From positions 1 through 31,731 of the forward strand of contig JBIKSI010000022.1 of NCBI GenBank assembly GCA_044348665.1: a stretch of DNA of 31,731 nucleotides. Reading direction: 5' to 3'. Below, piece by piece: positions 16,424 to 25,636 of this stretch (its first letter is position 1; the number at the start of each line of letters is the position of its first letter). This DNA comes from M2408 sp044348665 (GTDB lineage Bacteria; Bacteroidota; Bacteroidia; Flavobacteriales_D; Crocinitomicaceae). A model generated the notes under the pieces. That model was not told the origin of the DNA. It ran no database searches and saw only the letters and a program-made list of their open reading frames with translations. A program made the position numbers and the translations under genes.

Positions 16424-16681
16424 AGTGTGGAATTTATATGGGTAAATTTAGTCAATTTTAAAGAGAAATCATTAAAACTTGCAAAAATTACAAGTTTTAA
16501 TGATTGTGATGTTTTATGACTAATATTTAATTAAGTAATTAGTTATCGAAACTTATATAAATTGCAATTTCCGATAATTTTAATTCGGTTAAACAATATA
16601 AATCGCTTGAGGAGTATGATTCAGATGCCTTGGTAAAGCAACGCTTGTAATCGTTCTATATCAAGTATTATAGTTGAATTA

Positions 16682-16706
16682 TCCTCTGGATTACAAATCC
16701 AGAGGA
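16682..16706. repeat. REP-like palindrome 1
   Basis: Perfect 11 bp arms TCCTCTGGATT / AATCCAGAGGA around aca, followed by GCGGGT. It resembles REP palindromes linked to RAYT transposases in Bacteroidota (inferred). Confidence 0.65.
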
Positions 16707-16939
16707 GCGGGTTATTATTTTATGTGTCTAATATTCAGTGAGTTAATTCATTATCGAAACTTGCAAAAATGTAAGTTTCGATAATTTTAATTTGATTAAA
16801 TCGAAATTACAAATGAGTTTAGAATAAATAAATTCAGACAACCACACGCTAGAATCGTGCGGTAGCTGAGGGCTTGATATTCTTTCTTTTCACCTTGTTG
16901 CAATCGTAGGTAATCGAAGTTTTATGGTAAAAAATTAGA

Positions 16940-16960
16940 CGCTGGATTGCAAATCCAGCG
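16940..16960. repeat. REP-like palindrome 2
   Basis: Perfect 9 bp arms CGCTGGATT / AATCCAGCG around gca, followed by GAGCAGGT. Same design as palindrome 1, 258 bp away, with compensating arm changes, so structure rather than sequence is preserved. Confidence 0.65.
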
Positions 16961-16970
16961 GAGCAGGTAT

Positions 16971-17013
16971 AAAAAAATCATCGAAACTTGTAAAAAATGC
17001 AAGTTTCGATGAT
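16971..17013 (-). terminator. Possible terminator downstream of the HEPN gene
   Basis: The 14 bp-arm hairpin at 16977-17013 is followed on the minus strand by a run of T (16971-16977). It lies about 235 bp after the HEPN stop, so it could end the defence operon, though it also belongs to the repeat family. Confidence 0.4.
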
Positions 17014-17247
17014 TGTTAATTTATGTAATTGATATTTAACACTTTAAAAATCGTTAAACCTTGAAAAAAATATGATTTTTAATGATTGTGATGTTTTGTG
17101 ACTAATATTCAATGAGTTAATAAATTAAATCTAGATTCCAAAAAGTTGTTAATAAATAAATTCAGACAACCACTCGATACTATGGCTAGATAAGTAACAA
17201 TTCGTGCGGCAGCAGGGGGAGGTAGGCGTTCGTTTTTTTTAAATACT

Positions 17248-17958
17248 TTATAAAGGAACTTGAAAATGTTTATTGGTTACATATGTTTCTACAGATTTAA
17301 TAAACTCATCTAGGAAAGCACAAATATAATTTTTCGAATCATTTAACTGACTATAAGTAGATGAACTACCAACTTCAATAAAAGATTTTTCACCGTGAGC
17401 TAGCCAATTTCTTTTCTTTTTTACATCAATCAATATTTGGCCGTGAATTGTTTTATCATAAATTCTATGAATGTTTCCAACTTCAATTTTCATAGATTTA
17501 GCTGTTTCAAAAATTGTAGAAGCATCTAAAGAACCTCCATAATTGATTTCGTTTGATGCCAATTCTAATGTGTCTGTAAATATTTGGTTGGCTACTTTCA
17601 TTATTGTTTCAATAATAGTCTCTTTTTTCTTTTTATCATCGTGTTTATAAATGTTATTGAGCCAATATTTTTGAACGTCTTCAATTATATCAAAATATTT
17701 CAATCGATTATCTTTGATTTCATCAAATATTGAAGTAATTGAATTGTATACTGAAGATTCTATTAGGTTGTATAATAGTAAATAAGCCGTAGAACGAAGA
17801 GTGTCAATTTTAGCGGAATTAAATACAATTACCTTTTCAATACTATTATTGATATCATAAGCAGAGATTTTAGGGCTTTCTAATTCAATTAGACTTAAGA
17901 TTTCGTAAAATGAATTTATTTCATCTACTCTTTTGTTAAATTCATCTCTAATTGTCAT
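17248..17958 (-). CDS. HEPN-family protein (MAE_28990/MAE_18760-like), candidate RNase
   Basis: 236 residues, mostly helical. Near the C-terminus KKRNWLAHGEKSF contains R183-N-W-L-A-H188, the RX4H motif that in active HEPN proteins forms the metal-independent RNase site. The general pattern fits the MAE_28990/MAE_18760-like HEPN group, often encoded beside DUF262 genes. It overlaps the DUF262 gene by 11 bp and is third in the operon. Likely an effector that cuts RNA when the system is triggered; this is inferred from the motif and position. Confidence 0.7.
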   Translation of the reverse strand: MTIRDEFNKRVDEINSFYEILSLIELESPKISAYDINNSIEKVIVFNSAKIDTLRSTAYLLLYNLIESSVYNSITSIFDEIKDNRLKYFDIIEDVQKYWLNNIYKHDDKKKKETIIETIMKVANQIFTDTLELASNEINYGGSLDASTIFETAKSMKIEVGNIHRIYDKTIHGQILIDVKKKRNWLAHGEKSFIEVGSSSTYSQLNDSKNYICAFLDEFIKSVETYVTNKHFQVPL

Positions 17959-19057
17959 AGCTTAGATTTATTGGGTCAATTCTACCTAAAAGACAATCTC
18001 TTACAAATTCAATTCTTCCTACAACTTTACTCTTACTATTTGCAGCATCCGATGTAGTCCATTTTTTAAAATCATTTGATTCAAGCCAAGTTACATCTGA
18101 TATAGTTAATTCAGGATTTTGTTTTAAAGCTAAATTTGTCCCAACAGCTATAGCTTCAAATCTCACTCTTGGAATTGATTTAGCTGTATTAGATTTTTTG
18201 AACCCATTGGGGAAATATGTTTGGACAAATTTTAAAGTGCTAATAAATTCATTTTTTAATTCAGTCTCTTTTTCTGGGTTAAAATCCTCTTTTGCATTAA
18301 TTATATGCTCATCCATAAAACCTTTTACAGAGTGAACGAAATTTTGATAATTATTGGATAATGCATAGAATCTTGAAACTAATTCTTCCTTCTCTCCTCT
18401 TAATTTATCTGAATTTTTGGAAGAACTAAAAAGACGACTAAATTCAGTAGATTCAGACATTTCTAAGATAAAATCATAAAAACCATTTCCAATAAATTTT
18501 CCCTTTCTAATTTCTGCAGGTACTAATCGATCACCTCCCTCATTAACCCTCCTAAAAATATCAGCTCTTACACCTTCATCTGTATTTTGTCCAATTATAT
18601 AAAGTTTAAGAATAGTATTTAAAAACTTTCTTTTTCTTGCAGTTACCAAATCTTCAAACGAGAATCCATTCAATAGATCAAGCTCTTCCAATCCAGATAA
18701 TTGTAATTTTCCATCAAAAAAAGACTTTATAGATGATAATCTTTGCACCCCGTCTAGTAACTCTAAATTACCATCCTCATCTAATTCAAAAGCGAACAAT
18801 GGTTGAATTGGAACTCCCATAAATATGGATTCAACAAATTTTGATTGCATAGTTTCTTGCCATATGAAATCCCTCTGGTAAGTTGGAACATACAAGCCTG
18901 AAATTGAATCATCTTCAAAATTAGCTTCATCTCCTTTTTTTACAAACTTTTTCAATAATTCTCCTATTGAAAAATCGGCTAATCTGTAATTATAATCAAC
19001 CTGAATTTCTCTTATTTGATTTTCAGCTAATTCAATTTCTTCTGGTGATTTACTCAT
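17948..19057 (-). CDS. DUF262 protein (ParB/GmrS-type NTPase-nuclease fold)
   Basis: 369 residues. The DUF262 signatures are present: VPTYQRDFIW (57-66), LDGVQRLSSI (101-110) and a FRRVNEGGDRLVPAEIRKG segment at about 168. In GmrSD-type type IV restriction enzymes this domain binds and hydrolyses nucleotide and pairs with an HNH (DUF1524) nuclease. No HNH motif is visible here and the protein is short, so cleavage would have to come from this domain or from the HEPN partner. It begins 2 bp after the methyltransferase stop and overlaps the HEPN gene. Confidence 0.8.
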   Translation of the reverse strand: MSKSPEEIELAENQIREIQVDYNYRLADFSIGELLKKFVKKGDEANFEDDSISGLYVPTYQRDFIWQETMQSKFVESIFMGVPIQPLFAFELDEDGNLELLDGVQRLSSIKSFFDGKLQLSGLEELDLLNGFSFEDLVTARKRKFLNTILKLYIIGQNTDEGVRADIFRRVNEGGDRLVPAEIRKGKFIGNGFYDFILEMSESTEFSRLFSSSKNSDKLRGEKEELVSRFYALSNNYQNFVHSVKGFMDEHIINAKEDFNPEKETELKNEFISTLKFVQTYFPNGFKKSNTAKSIPRVRFEAIAVGTNLALKQNPELTISDVTWLESNDFKKWTTSDAANSKSKVVGRIEFVRDCLLGRIDPINLSYDN

Positions 19058-19059
19058 AA

Positions 19060-20127
19060 TTAAATTGATAAATGTTTTTTAATACTTTTCGCAATTACTT
19101 CTCCTAATCTCACAGGTACTGCATTCCCTATTTGTCTTGCAATCATTACTGATGAAAAATCTTCGTCATTTTTAAAAAAATGGTATTTCCTCGGGAAAGA
19201 TTGAAGTATTGAAGCTTCTCTTAATGAAATTCCTCTATCTTGTTCGGGATGACCAAATCTTCCATTACCAAATCCGATACAATGTGTAGTCATCGTGGGA
19301 GATGGTTCTTCCCACTTCATTCGACCATATACACTAGAATAAGACTTGCCAGATTCTTTTTTGTGACATTCTAATATTAAATCTTCAGCCCAATCCTTCC
19401 AACCACCGCCATAAGGAGTGTTTTTAATTCTAATTTTGTTTTGTGGAGATAACTTTCTTGCAAAATGAAGTTTATCTTTAGGATGAAATTCTCCATCTTC
19501 AATAACTGGTAAATTACCAATAGCATCTTTTACAGTAACAAAGTTTTCTTTCTTATGTGTTTTTGGAATCAAATCAATTTTACCTAATTTTGAAGCTATT
19601 AATACAAGTCTTTTTCTGTTTTGAGGGATTCCGTATTCAGGGCAATTGACTATTTCAAAATGTGTAAAATAACCTTCTAGTTTTAACGATTCTATGAAAT
19701 CATCAAAAACTGGAGCTTTTTTAAAATTAATTAATTGAGATACATTTTCCATAGAAACAATATCAGGTTTGGTTTCTAATATTAATCTTTGAAATTCATA
19801 AAGTAATTTCCATTTTTCATTATCATTTTTTTCTGGATTTTTAAAAGTATAAGAAGAAAATGGCTGACATGGAGCACAACCTACTAAAACTTTAATTTTA
19901 GAGTTACCAAATAGTGTGACTAATTCAGATGCCGAAATTTCAGTAACACTTTTGGATATAAATTTAGATTTATTATTTTTCTCAAAAGCATATTTACAAG
20001 ATTTATCTATATCAATACCAGCTACAACATTAAATCCCTCAAGAATAAGTCCGTGAGTGAGTCCTCCAATTCCACAGAATAAATCTACTACTGCGATATC
20101 CTCTATTTTCATTTGTCTTAAATTCAT
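19060..20127 (-). CDS. dcm: DNA (cytosine-5-)-methyltransferase
   Basis: 355 residues. The C5 methyltransferase motifs appear in order: I (VVDLFCGIGGLTHG, 13-26), IV (GCAPCQPFSSY, 83-93, catalytic C87), VI (MENV, 126-129), VIII (QNRKRLVLIASK, about 170) and X (IGNAVPVRLG near the C-terminus). It transfers methyl from S-adenosylmethionine to C5 of cytosine at an unknown site; the target-recognition region is about 190-290 and short. First gene of the operon with DUF262 and HEPN. Alternative starts exist (the second Met at residue 6). Confidence 0.9.
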   Translation of the reverse strand: MNLRQMKIEDIAVVDLFCGIGGLTHGLILEGFNVVAGIDIDKSCKYAFEKNNKSKFISKSVTEISASELVTLFGNSKIKVLVGCAPCQPFSSYTFKNPEKNDNEKWKLLYEFQRLILETKPDIVSMENVSQLINFKKAPVFDDFIESLKLEGYFTHFEIVNCPEYGIPQNRKRLVLIASKLGKIDLIPKTHKKENFVTVKDAIGNLPVIEDGEFHPKDKLHFARKLSPQNKIRIKNTPYGGGWKDWAEDLILECHKKESGKSYSSVYGRMKWEEPSPTMTTHCIGFGNGRFGHPEQDRGISLREASILQSFPRKYHFFKNDEDFSSVMIARQIGNAVPVRLGEVIAKSIKKHLSI

Positions 20128-20364
20128 TTTATATAACCTGCTAAGTTACAAAAAAAACATCTATCTTTTGATAAGCGTTAAATTTGATCTCGGGCACAAT
20201 TTTGGCTAACTTACTTAATAGGTTTACTTTATAAACCTATATAAGACCTTAATGTTTATTGGTCTTGTTTTTATGACCTTTTTTTTTCCAAATTTAACAA
20301 AACTTCTCCAAAACCAAATCGTTCAAATTAAAAACTTTATCATCACTTTTCAACAACCAAAACC
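20128..20364. promoter_or_regulatory. Intergenic region upstream of the methyltransferase operon
   Basis: 237 bp separating acnB's terminator from the defence operon. It holds two hairpins: ATAGGTTTA / TAAACCTAT (20218-20240) and AAGACC / GGTCTT (20243-20266). They lie in tandem and could be operators or leader structures. No fully convincing -33/-7 pair was found. Confidence 0.4.
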
Positions 20365-20396
20365 AAAAAAGCCCGACCAACACTGATCGAGCTTTT
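20365..20396 (-). terminator. Intrinsic terminator of acnB
   Basis: Stem AAAGCTCGATCA / TGGTCGGGCTTT (12 pairs with G-U wobbles) followed by T on the minus strand, 22 bp after the acnB stop. It also separates acnB transcription from the defence operon. Confidence 0.8.
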
Positions 20397-20417
20397 CAAT
20401 TATATTGTTATAGTTCT

Positions 20418-23189
20418 TTAATTCACCAACAACTTATGCGAAGGAGCAAACTTAGTTAAATTAATTCCAACCACTGCTGCTTTGTATTCTTCAATCGTAG
20501 GAGTTCTACCCAAAATCGTTGACAATACAACAACTGGTGTGGATGAAAGCAAAGATTCACCTTTTTTGCCATCCGCATCTTCCACAACTCTTCCTTGGAA
20601 CAAACGTGTAGATGTTGCCATGACAGTGTCACCTTTTTCTGCTTTTTCTTGGTTACCCATACACAAGTTACAACCTGGACGCTCCAAGTATAACATATTT
20701 TCATATTTTGTACGTGCTTCACCTTTTGGTGCGTCGTCGTTAAATTCGAAACCAGAGTATTTTCTCAATACTTCCCAGTCACCTTCTGCTTTCAACTCAT
20801 CTACAATGTTATATGTTGGAGGAGCAACCACTAAAGGTGCTTTAAATTCCACTTTACCGTTTTGAGCTTCCACGTTTTTCAACATTTGAGCCAAAATTTT
20901 CATGTCGCCTTTGTGAACCATACACGAACCGATAAATCCAAGATCTACTTTTTTGTCCCCTCCGTAGAAAGACAATGGTCTGATGGTATCGTGTGTATAT
21001 CGTTTTGAAACGTCTTTGTTGTTTACATCCGGGTCAGCAATCATCGGTTCAGCAATTTGATCCAAATCAACTTCCACTTCAGCGTAATATTTCGCGTTTG
21101 CATCTGGTGTCAAAGCAGGTTTTTCACCCGATCTGATTTCAGCAATACGTTTGTTTGCTTTGTTAATCAAACCTTGAAGCACTTGATTGTGGTTGTCCAT
21201 TCCTTTGTCAATCATAATCTGGATTCTGCTTTTCGCAATTTCCAAGGATTCAATCAAGGTATCATCCTCAGAAATACAGATAGAAGCTTTTGCTTTCATT
21301 TCAGCTGTCCAATCCGTAAAAGTAAAGGCTTGATCAGCAGTAAGTGTACCCAAGTGAACCTCAATAATTCTACCTTGGAAAACGTTTTCACCACCAAATT
21401 TGTGCAACATTTGAGCCTGAGTAGCATGAACTACATCACGGAAATCCATGTATTCAGCCATTTTACCTTTGAAAGTAACTTTCACCGATTCAGGAATTGG
21501 CATCGAAGCTTCACCCGTAGCTAAAGCTAAAGCAACTGTTCCAGAGTCAGCTCCAAAAGCAACACCTTTGGACATTCTTGTGTGCGAGTCACCACCGATA
21601 ATAATTGCCCATTCGTCAATTGTAATGTCATTCAACACTTTGTGAATCACATCTGTCATGGAATGATAAACGCCTTTCGGGTCACGCGCAGTAATCAAAC
21701 CGAAATCATTCATGAATTTCATCAATTTCGGGATGTTTGCTTGCGCTTTTTTGTCCCAAACAGAAGCTGTGTGACAACCAGATTGGTACGCTCCGTCAAC
21801 GATTGGTGAAATCACAGTTGCAGCCATCGATTCTAATTCTTGCGCTGTCATTAATCCTGTTGTATCTTGCGAACCAACAATGTTTACTTCAACACGTACA
21901 TCTGAACCAGCGTGTAATGCTTTTTTAGAAATCGTTCCTACTGCATTTCTATTGAAGATTTTTTCAACAGCTGTCAAACCTTGACCTTCAATTGAAACTT
22001 CTTTAGAAGGAGCATAAACTAGCGGAGTTTCAATTCCTAAGGTTTTTGCAGCAAATGTTTGTATTTTTTTACCGAAAACAATCGCATAAGATCCACCCGC
22101 TTTGATGAATTCCATCTTTTGTGGTGTGAAAGCTTTTGAAATATCAATCAGCTCTTTGTCTCCGTTATATAATTTTTTAGTTTTTGTATTGATGGTCAAA
22201 ACCGTTCCTGTTGCAACCGAATAAGCATGTTCTAAAATTGGATCACCATTTTCATCACGAACAATGTTTCCAGAAGCATCAGTCTTTTTCACCCAGTTTT
22301 TCAAATCCAAACCAATTCCACCTGTAACATCAACCGTAGTCAAGAAAATTGGTGAAATTCCGTTTGTACCAGCAACAATTGGCGCAAAGTTTACAAAAGG
22401 AACATAAGGACTTGCTTGTTTTCCTGTCCAAAGTGCAACGTTATTCACACCAGACATACGAGATGAACCAACACCCATAGTTCCTTTTTCAGCAATCAAC
22501 ATAACTCTTTTATCAGGATGTTCTGCTTGCAATGCCTTAATTTCTTCTTGCGCTTGAGGCGTAATCATGCATTTCCCATGTAATTCACGATCTGAACGCG
22601 AGTGAGCTTGATTTCCAGGAGAAAGTAAATCAGTTGAAATATCTCCTTCTCCAGCGATAAATGTTACTACTTTTATTTCTTCTTCAACTTCAGGGAGTTT
22701 AGTGAAAAATTCTGCTTTGGCATAACTTTCCAAAATTTCTTTTGCTACCTTATTTCCATTGTTGTAAGCTTGTTTCAAACGATCTGCATCTGCATCGTAC
22801 AAATAAACTTGTGTTTTCAAAACATCAGCAGCTTGTTTTGCAATTGAAGTATCATTACCCAAAGCCAAATCTAACAATGCGGTGATGGAAGGACCACCTT
22901 TCATGTGTGATAGCAATTCAAAAGCAAAAGCTGGAGTAATTTCTGCAACTATTTCCTCTCCAAGAATTATTTCTTTTAAAAACTTCGCTTTTTCAGCTGC
23001 AGCACTTGTTGTTCCCGGTAAAATATTATAAATAAAAAACTTCAAGGAATCTTCACGATATTCATTCCCATTATCTTTGATTTGTGCAATGATTTCACTC
23101 AATAATTCAGCACCATCAATTGGTTTTGGATGAAGTCCCTGGGTTTTTCTTTCTTCAATTTCTTTGATGTATTCTTGATACGCATTCAT
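20418..23189 (-). CDS. acnB: Bifunctional aconitate hydratase 2 / 2-methylisocitrate dehydratase
   Basis: 923 residues, slightly longer than the usual 865 of E. coli AcnB. It catalyses citrate-isocitrate isomerisation and in many bacteria 2-methylaconitate hydration. The N-terminal region has the AcnB HEAT-like helical domain (about 1-160). Cluster cysteines are C756 (FIGSCMVHKG) and C840 and C843 (CNLCMGNQ), the AcnB pattern. The 84-residue gap between the first two is longer than in E. coli, so a loop is inserted. Together with the AcnA-type gene it gives the cell two aconitases. It has its own terminator, so it is not cotranscribed with the defence genes. Confidence 0.95.
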   Translation of the reverse strand: MNAYQEYIKEIEERKTQGLHPKPIDGAELLSEIIAQIKDNGNEYREDSLKFFIYNILPGTTSAAAEKAKFLKEIILGEEIVAEITPAFAFELLSHMKGGPSITALLDLALGNDTSIAKQAADVLKTQVYLYDADADRLKQAYNNGNKVAKEILESYAKAEFFTKLPEVEEEIKVVTFIAGEGDISTDLLSPGNQAHSRSDRELHGKCMITPQAQEEIKALQAEHPDKRVMLIAEKGTMGVGSSRMSGVNNVALWTGKQASPYVPFVNFAPIVAGTNGISPIFLTTVDVTGGIGLDLKNWVKKTDASGNIVRDENGDPILEHAYSVATGTVLTINTKTKKLYNGDKELIDISKAFTPQKMEFIKAGGSYAIVFGKKIQTFAAKTLGIETPLVYAPSKEVSIEGQGLTAVEKIFNRNAVGTISKKALHAGSDVRVEVNIVGSQDTTGLMTAQELESMAATVISPIVDGAYQSGCHTASVWDKKAQANIPKLMKFMNDFGLITARDPKGVYHSMTDVIHKVLNDITIDEWAIIIGGDSHTRMSKGVAFGADSGTVALALATGEASMPIPESVKVTFKGKMAEYMDFRDVVHATQAQMLHKFGGENVFQGRIIEVHLGTLTADQAFTFTDWTAEMKAKASICISEDDTLIESLEIAKSRIQIMIDKGMDNHNQVLQGLINKANKRIAEIRSGEKPALTPDANAKYYAEVEVDLDQIAEPMIADPDVNNKDVSKRYTHDTIRPLSFYGGDKKVDLGFIGSCMVHKGDMKILAQMLKNVEAQNGKVEFKAPLVVAPPTYNIVDELKAEGDWEVLRKYSGFEFNDDAPKGEARTKYENMLYLERPGCNLCMGNQEKAEKGDTVMATSTRLFQGRVVEDADGKKGESLLSSTPVVVLSTILGRTPTIEEYKAAVVGINLTKFAPSHKLLVN

Positions 23190-23381
23190 AACTCTAATTC
23201 TTTACTTTTACATTGAAAATTTCGCTGTAAATTTAGTTATTTTGAATGAAAATGTTGTGATAAAATCGATTTTTTTTGATTAAAGGTGCTTTTAATTTTT
23301 AGGACCTACTTTAATATCAAAGTAAGAAAATCGAAAAAATCGAAATTAAATTACGTAAATCAAGAAATTTTGAGAAAAAAA

Positions 23382-24077
23382 TTAGAAATTTAAGCCAATG
23401 GTAAGCGCATTTTGCATGCAAATATCCTTTCTTTTTTCTATTTTTGGATCTCTAGCACTTGCTCCATCGAATGTTCCTGTTGCGTAAACTTTTTTGTCCA
23501 TGAAGCATGCTAAGGCAAGATGATAGCCTAAGTTTATGCGTTCGGTTAAATTGTATTTAAAACCAATTCCACCATTTATCGTAAAATGAGTTCCAACATT
23601 TACACAATTTTTTTTCATTACGTCAGACAAATAATTAATTCCAGCACCAGCATATATATAAGGTGCTATTTTTGAGTTTTCATTTAAAATGTAACCGTTT
23701 GCAAATTTGTATTTTAAAGCAATATTTCCAGAAGTTAGTAAAGATCTTAATTCTCCCATTCCAGTTTTATCTACGCAACCAGGACATCTATATTCCAAGG
23801 CAACAACTCTTGTATTATCCTCTTCCGTGCAGCAATATCCAAAGTGCCCAATTGAAAAAATAGCATTTAAGTCAAAAGATTTATTTAAATAATAAGCTAG
23901 ATTTGAAGTAACACCTGCAAAGCAAGTTGTTTCGAACTTAAATAAACTACTTCCTAAATTACCATTATAATGTTGAATTGTTCCCCCTGCAGAAAAACCA
24001 AATTTGTAATTTTTTGTTTGTGCCATAATAGTTGAAGTCCCAAATAATAAAGCAAAGATTAATAATATTGTTTTCAT
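23382..24077 (-). CDS. Outer-membrane beta-barrel protein
   Basis: 231 residues. Signal peptide about 1-20 (ending TIMAQT), then strands with glycine turns (GFSAGGTIQHYNGN, YIYAGAGINYLSD) and a C-terminal ALTIGLNF ending in phenylalanine. An unusual Cys-rich stretch (YCCTEE, EYRCPGC) around 75-98 could form disulfides in the periplasm or outside. Small porin-family barrel; function unknown. Confidence 0.6.
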   Translation of the reverse strand: MKTILLIFALLFGTSTIMAQTKNYKFGFSAGGTIQHYNGNLGSSLFKFETTCFAGVTSNLAYYLNKSFDLNAIFSIGHFGYCCTEEDNTRVVALEYRCPGCVDKTGMGELRSLLTSGNIALKYKFANGYILNENSKIAPYIYAGAGINYLSDVMKKNCVNVGTHFTINGGIGFKYNLTERINLGYHLALACFMDKKVYATGTFDGASARDPKIEKRKDICMQNALTIGLNF

Positions 24078-24231
24078 ATAGTTTTTAGATTAAGTGATTA
24101 TTCAAACAAATATAGTAAAGTTTTCATAATGTTTTAAAATTAATTGATTTTATTTTGAGCATAATTTTAATATTCTCATCTTTTTCTCAAATTCGGAAAA
24201 TAATTCCGTTCTTTGCAACGTTATTAGAACT

Positions 24232-25623
24232 ATGCGGACATTAATAATTTATTTTTCAAGTTTTTGCTTTGCGCTTTTTGTATTATTTACATCGAGTTGT
24301 AAGAAAGAAACTATTTTAGCAAAAGGAAATTTGAATTTCTCGGTTGATACCTTGATTTTCGATACAATCTTCACAACAGTTGGTTCAACTACGCAGCAAT
24401 TTAAAATCTATAATAAAGACAAGAAAAAGATATTGGTGGAGGAGATAGAATTAGTTGGTGGCACAAATTCTCCTTTTCGAATTAATGTTGATGGATTAAA
24501 AGGGGTGAAGCACGAAAATATTGAAATCGAAGGCGAAGATAGTTTGTTCGTTTTTGTTGAAGTGACCTTGAGTGTAAATAATCAAAACTTGCCGTTAATT
24601 GTTGAGGATTCTATCCGTTTTCGGTCAAATGGAAAAGACCAATATGTGAATTTAGCTGTTTGGGGTCAAGATGCTTATTTTCACTACAAAGATTTGAATG
24701 AAGGAGTTTGGTTGGCGGATAAACCTCATGTAGTGTATGATTTTGCGGCAGTAGATTCTGCGAAAAGTTTAACCATAAATGCTGGTGCTCAGATATATTT
24801 CCACAAAAACAGCGCTTTGTTTGTTTACAAAGGAGCTTTGAATGTGATGGGAGAAAAAGACAATGAAGTTGTTTTTCAAGGCGACCGTTTGGAAAGTTTT
24901 TACGATGATGTAGCAGGGCAGTGGTACGGGATTTATTTGCAAGAAGCCTTGCCTTCCAAGATAAATTATGCGATTATCAAAAATGGAACTGCTGGAGTAC
25001 ATACCTTTAGTGCTAATCCAACAAATCCTTCATATACGTTAGAAATAACAAATTCTAAAATTTTTAATCACGCAAGTTACGGCGTGTTTTTGTACAGTGG
25101 CTCTAAAATTAAAATGGAAAATTCTTTGTTGTATAAAAATGTGCGAAATTCCTTTTTGGTATTGGAAGGAGGAAGTTTTAACATAAATCATTGTCACTTA
25201 TTGGGTTACAGTGGATCAAAAGAACAAAATATTGCCTTTGCAGTAAAAAATTATTTCACACAAAATGGAGTAACAAATGTTGGTCAAATCCCTGAAGGTA
25301 AGATTTATAATTCGGTACTTTATGGAACATCAGAAGATGAATTTGCCTTGGATACATTAAATCCTCAGAATCAAGTAACTTTCAATTTTGATTTTAGAAA
25401 TTGTTTGATAAAAAAGGCAATAATTGAGAATAATAGTATTTTTCAGTCCATTTTTTGGAATACGAATCCTAATTTTACAGATTTGGATTTAGATGATTTT
25501 CACTTTAGTACAACATCAATTTTAAATGGAAATGCCAATGCGGGACTAAGTTTACCTTTCGATTTGGAGGGAAATGCTCGGTCATTAAGTTTTCCAGATA
25601 TTGGGTGTTTTGAAGTCCCTTAA
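24232..25623 (+). CDS. Surface lipoprotein with right-handed beta-helix
   Basis: 463 residues. Lipobox FTSSC (Cys23) is followed by an immunoglobulin-like segment (about 30-145: FSVDTLIFDTIFTTVGSTTQ...). The second half shows parallel beta-helix rungs (INYAIIKNGTAGVHT, LEITNSKIFNHASYGVFL, SKIKMENSLLYKNV, and so on). Such helices often bind or act on polysaccharide, but no catalytic residues can be pointed to. bshB1 follows 14 bp later, so they may be cotranscribed. Confidence 0.7.
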   Translation: MRTLIIYFSSFCFALFVLFTSSCKKETILAKGNLNFSVDTLIFDTIFTTVGSTTQQFKIYNKDKKKILVEEIELVGGTNSPFRINVDGLKGVKHENIEIEGEDSLFVFVEVTLSVNNQNLPLIVEDSIRFRSNGKDQYVNLAVWGQDAYFHYKDLNEGVWLADKPHVVYDFAAVDSAKSLTINAGAQIYFHKNSALFVYKGALNVMGEKDNEVVFQGDRLESFYDDVAGQWYGIYLQEALPSKINYAIIKNGTAGVHTFSANPTNPSYTLEITNSKIFNHASYGVFLYSGSKIKMENSLLYKNVRNSFLVLEGGSFNINHCHLLGYSGSKEQNIAFAVKNYFTQNGVTNVGQIPEGKIYNSVLYGTSEDEFALDTLNPQNQVTFNFDFRNCLIKKAIIENNSIFQSIFWNTNPNFTDLDLDDFHFSTTSILNGNANAGLSLPFDLEGNARSLSFPDIGCFEVP

Positions 25624-25636
25624 ACCATTTTAATGA

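Larger units (their letters stand above)
16440..17247. repeat. Non-coding field of related hairpins and REP-like palindromes
   Basis: No gene was found in about 800 bp. Instead there are at least three strong hairpins of one family: arms ATCATTAAAACTTG (16468-16504), ATTATCGAAACTT (16750-16785) and ATCATCGAAACTTG (16977-17013), all with A-rich loops, plus weaker ones near 16543-16577 and 17050-17085. Two longer units repeat: 16501-16527 with 17083-17109 (26 of 27 bases), and 16823-16845 with 17151-17173 (23 of 23). After the latter, both copies show a CGTGCGGnAGC segment. This indicates a duplicated compound element, now degraded. Confidence 0.75.

Noticed and set aside
16440..17247. CRISPR array
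   Set aside because: The repeats are few, unequal in spacing and each a different hairpin; no cas genes are present.
16440..17247. Retron non-coding RNA
   Set aside because: Long hairpins suggested it, but no reverse transcriptase gene lies in the window.
21057..21524. Plus-strand 155-residue ORF inside acnB
   Set aside because: It is antisense to a well-conserved enzyme; the open frame results from codon bias.
2419..23189. A joint iron-citrate-aconitase gene cluster
   Set aside because: The FecA-like receptor and aconitases share a theme, but unrelated genes, opposite-strand genes and separate terminators lie between them.
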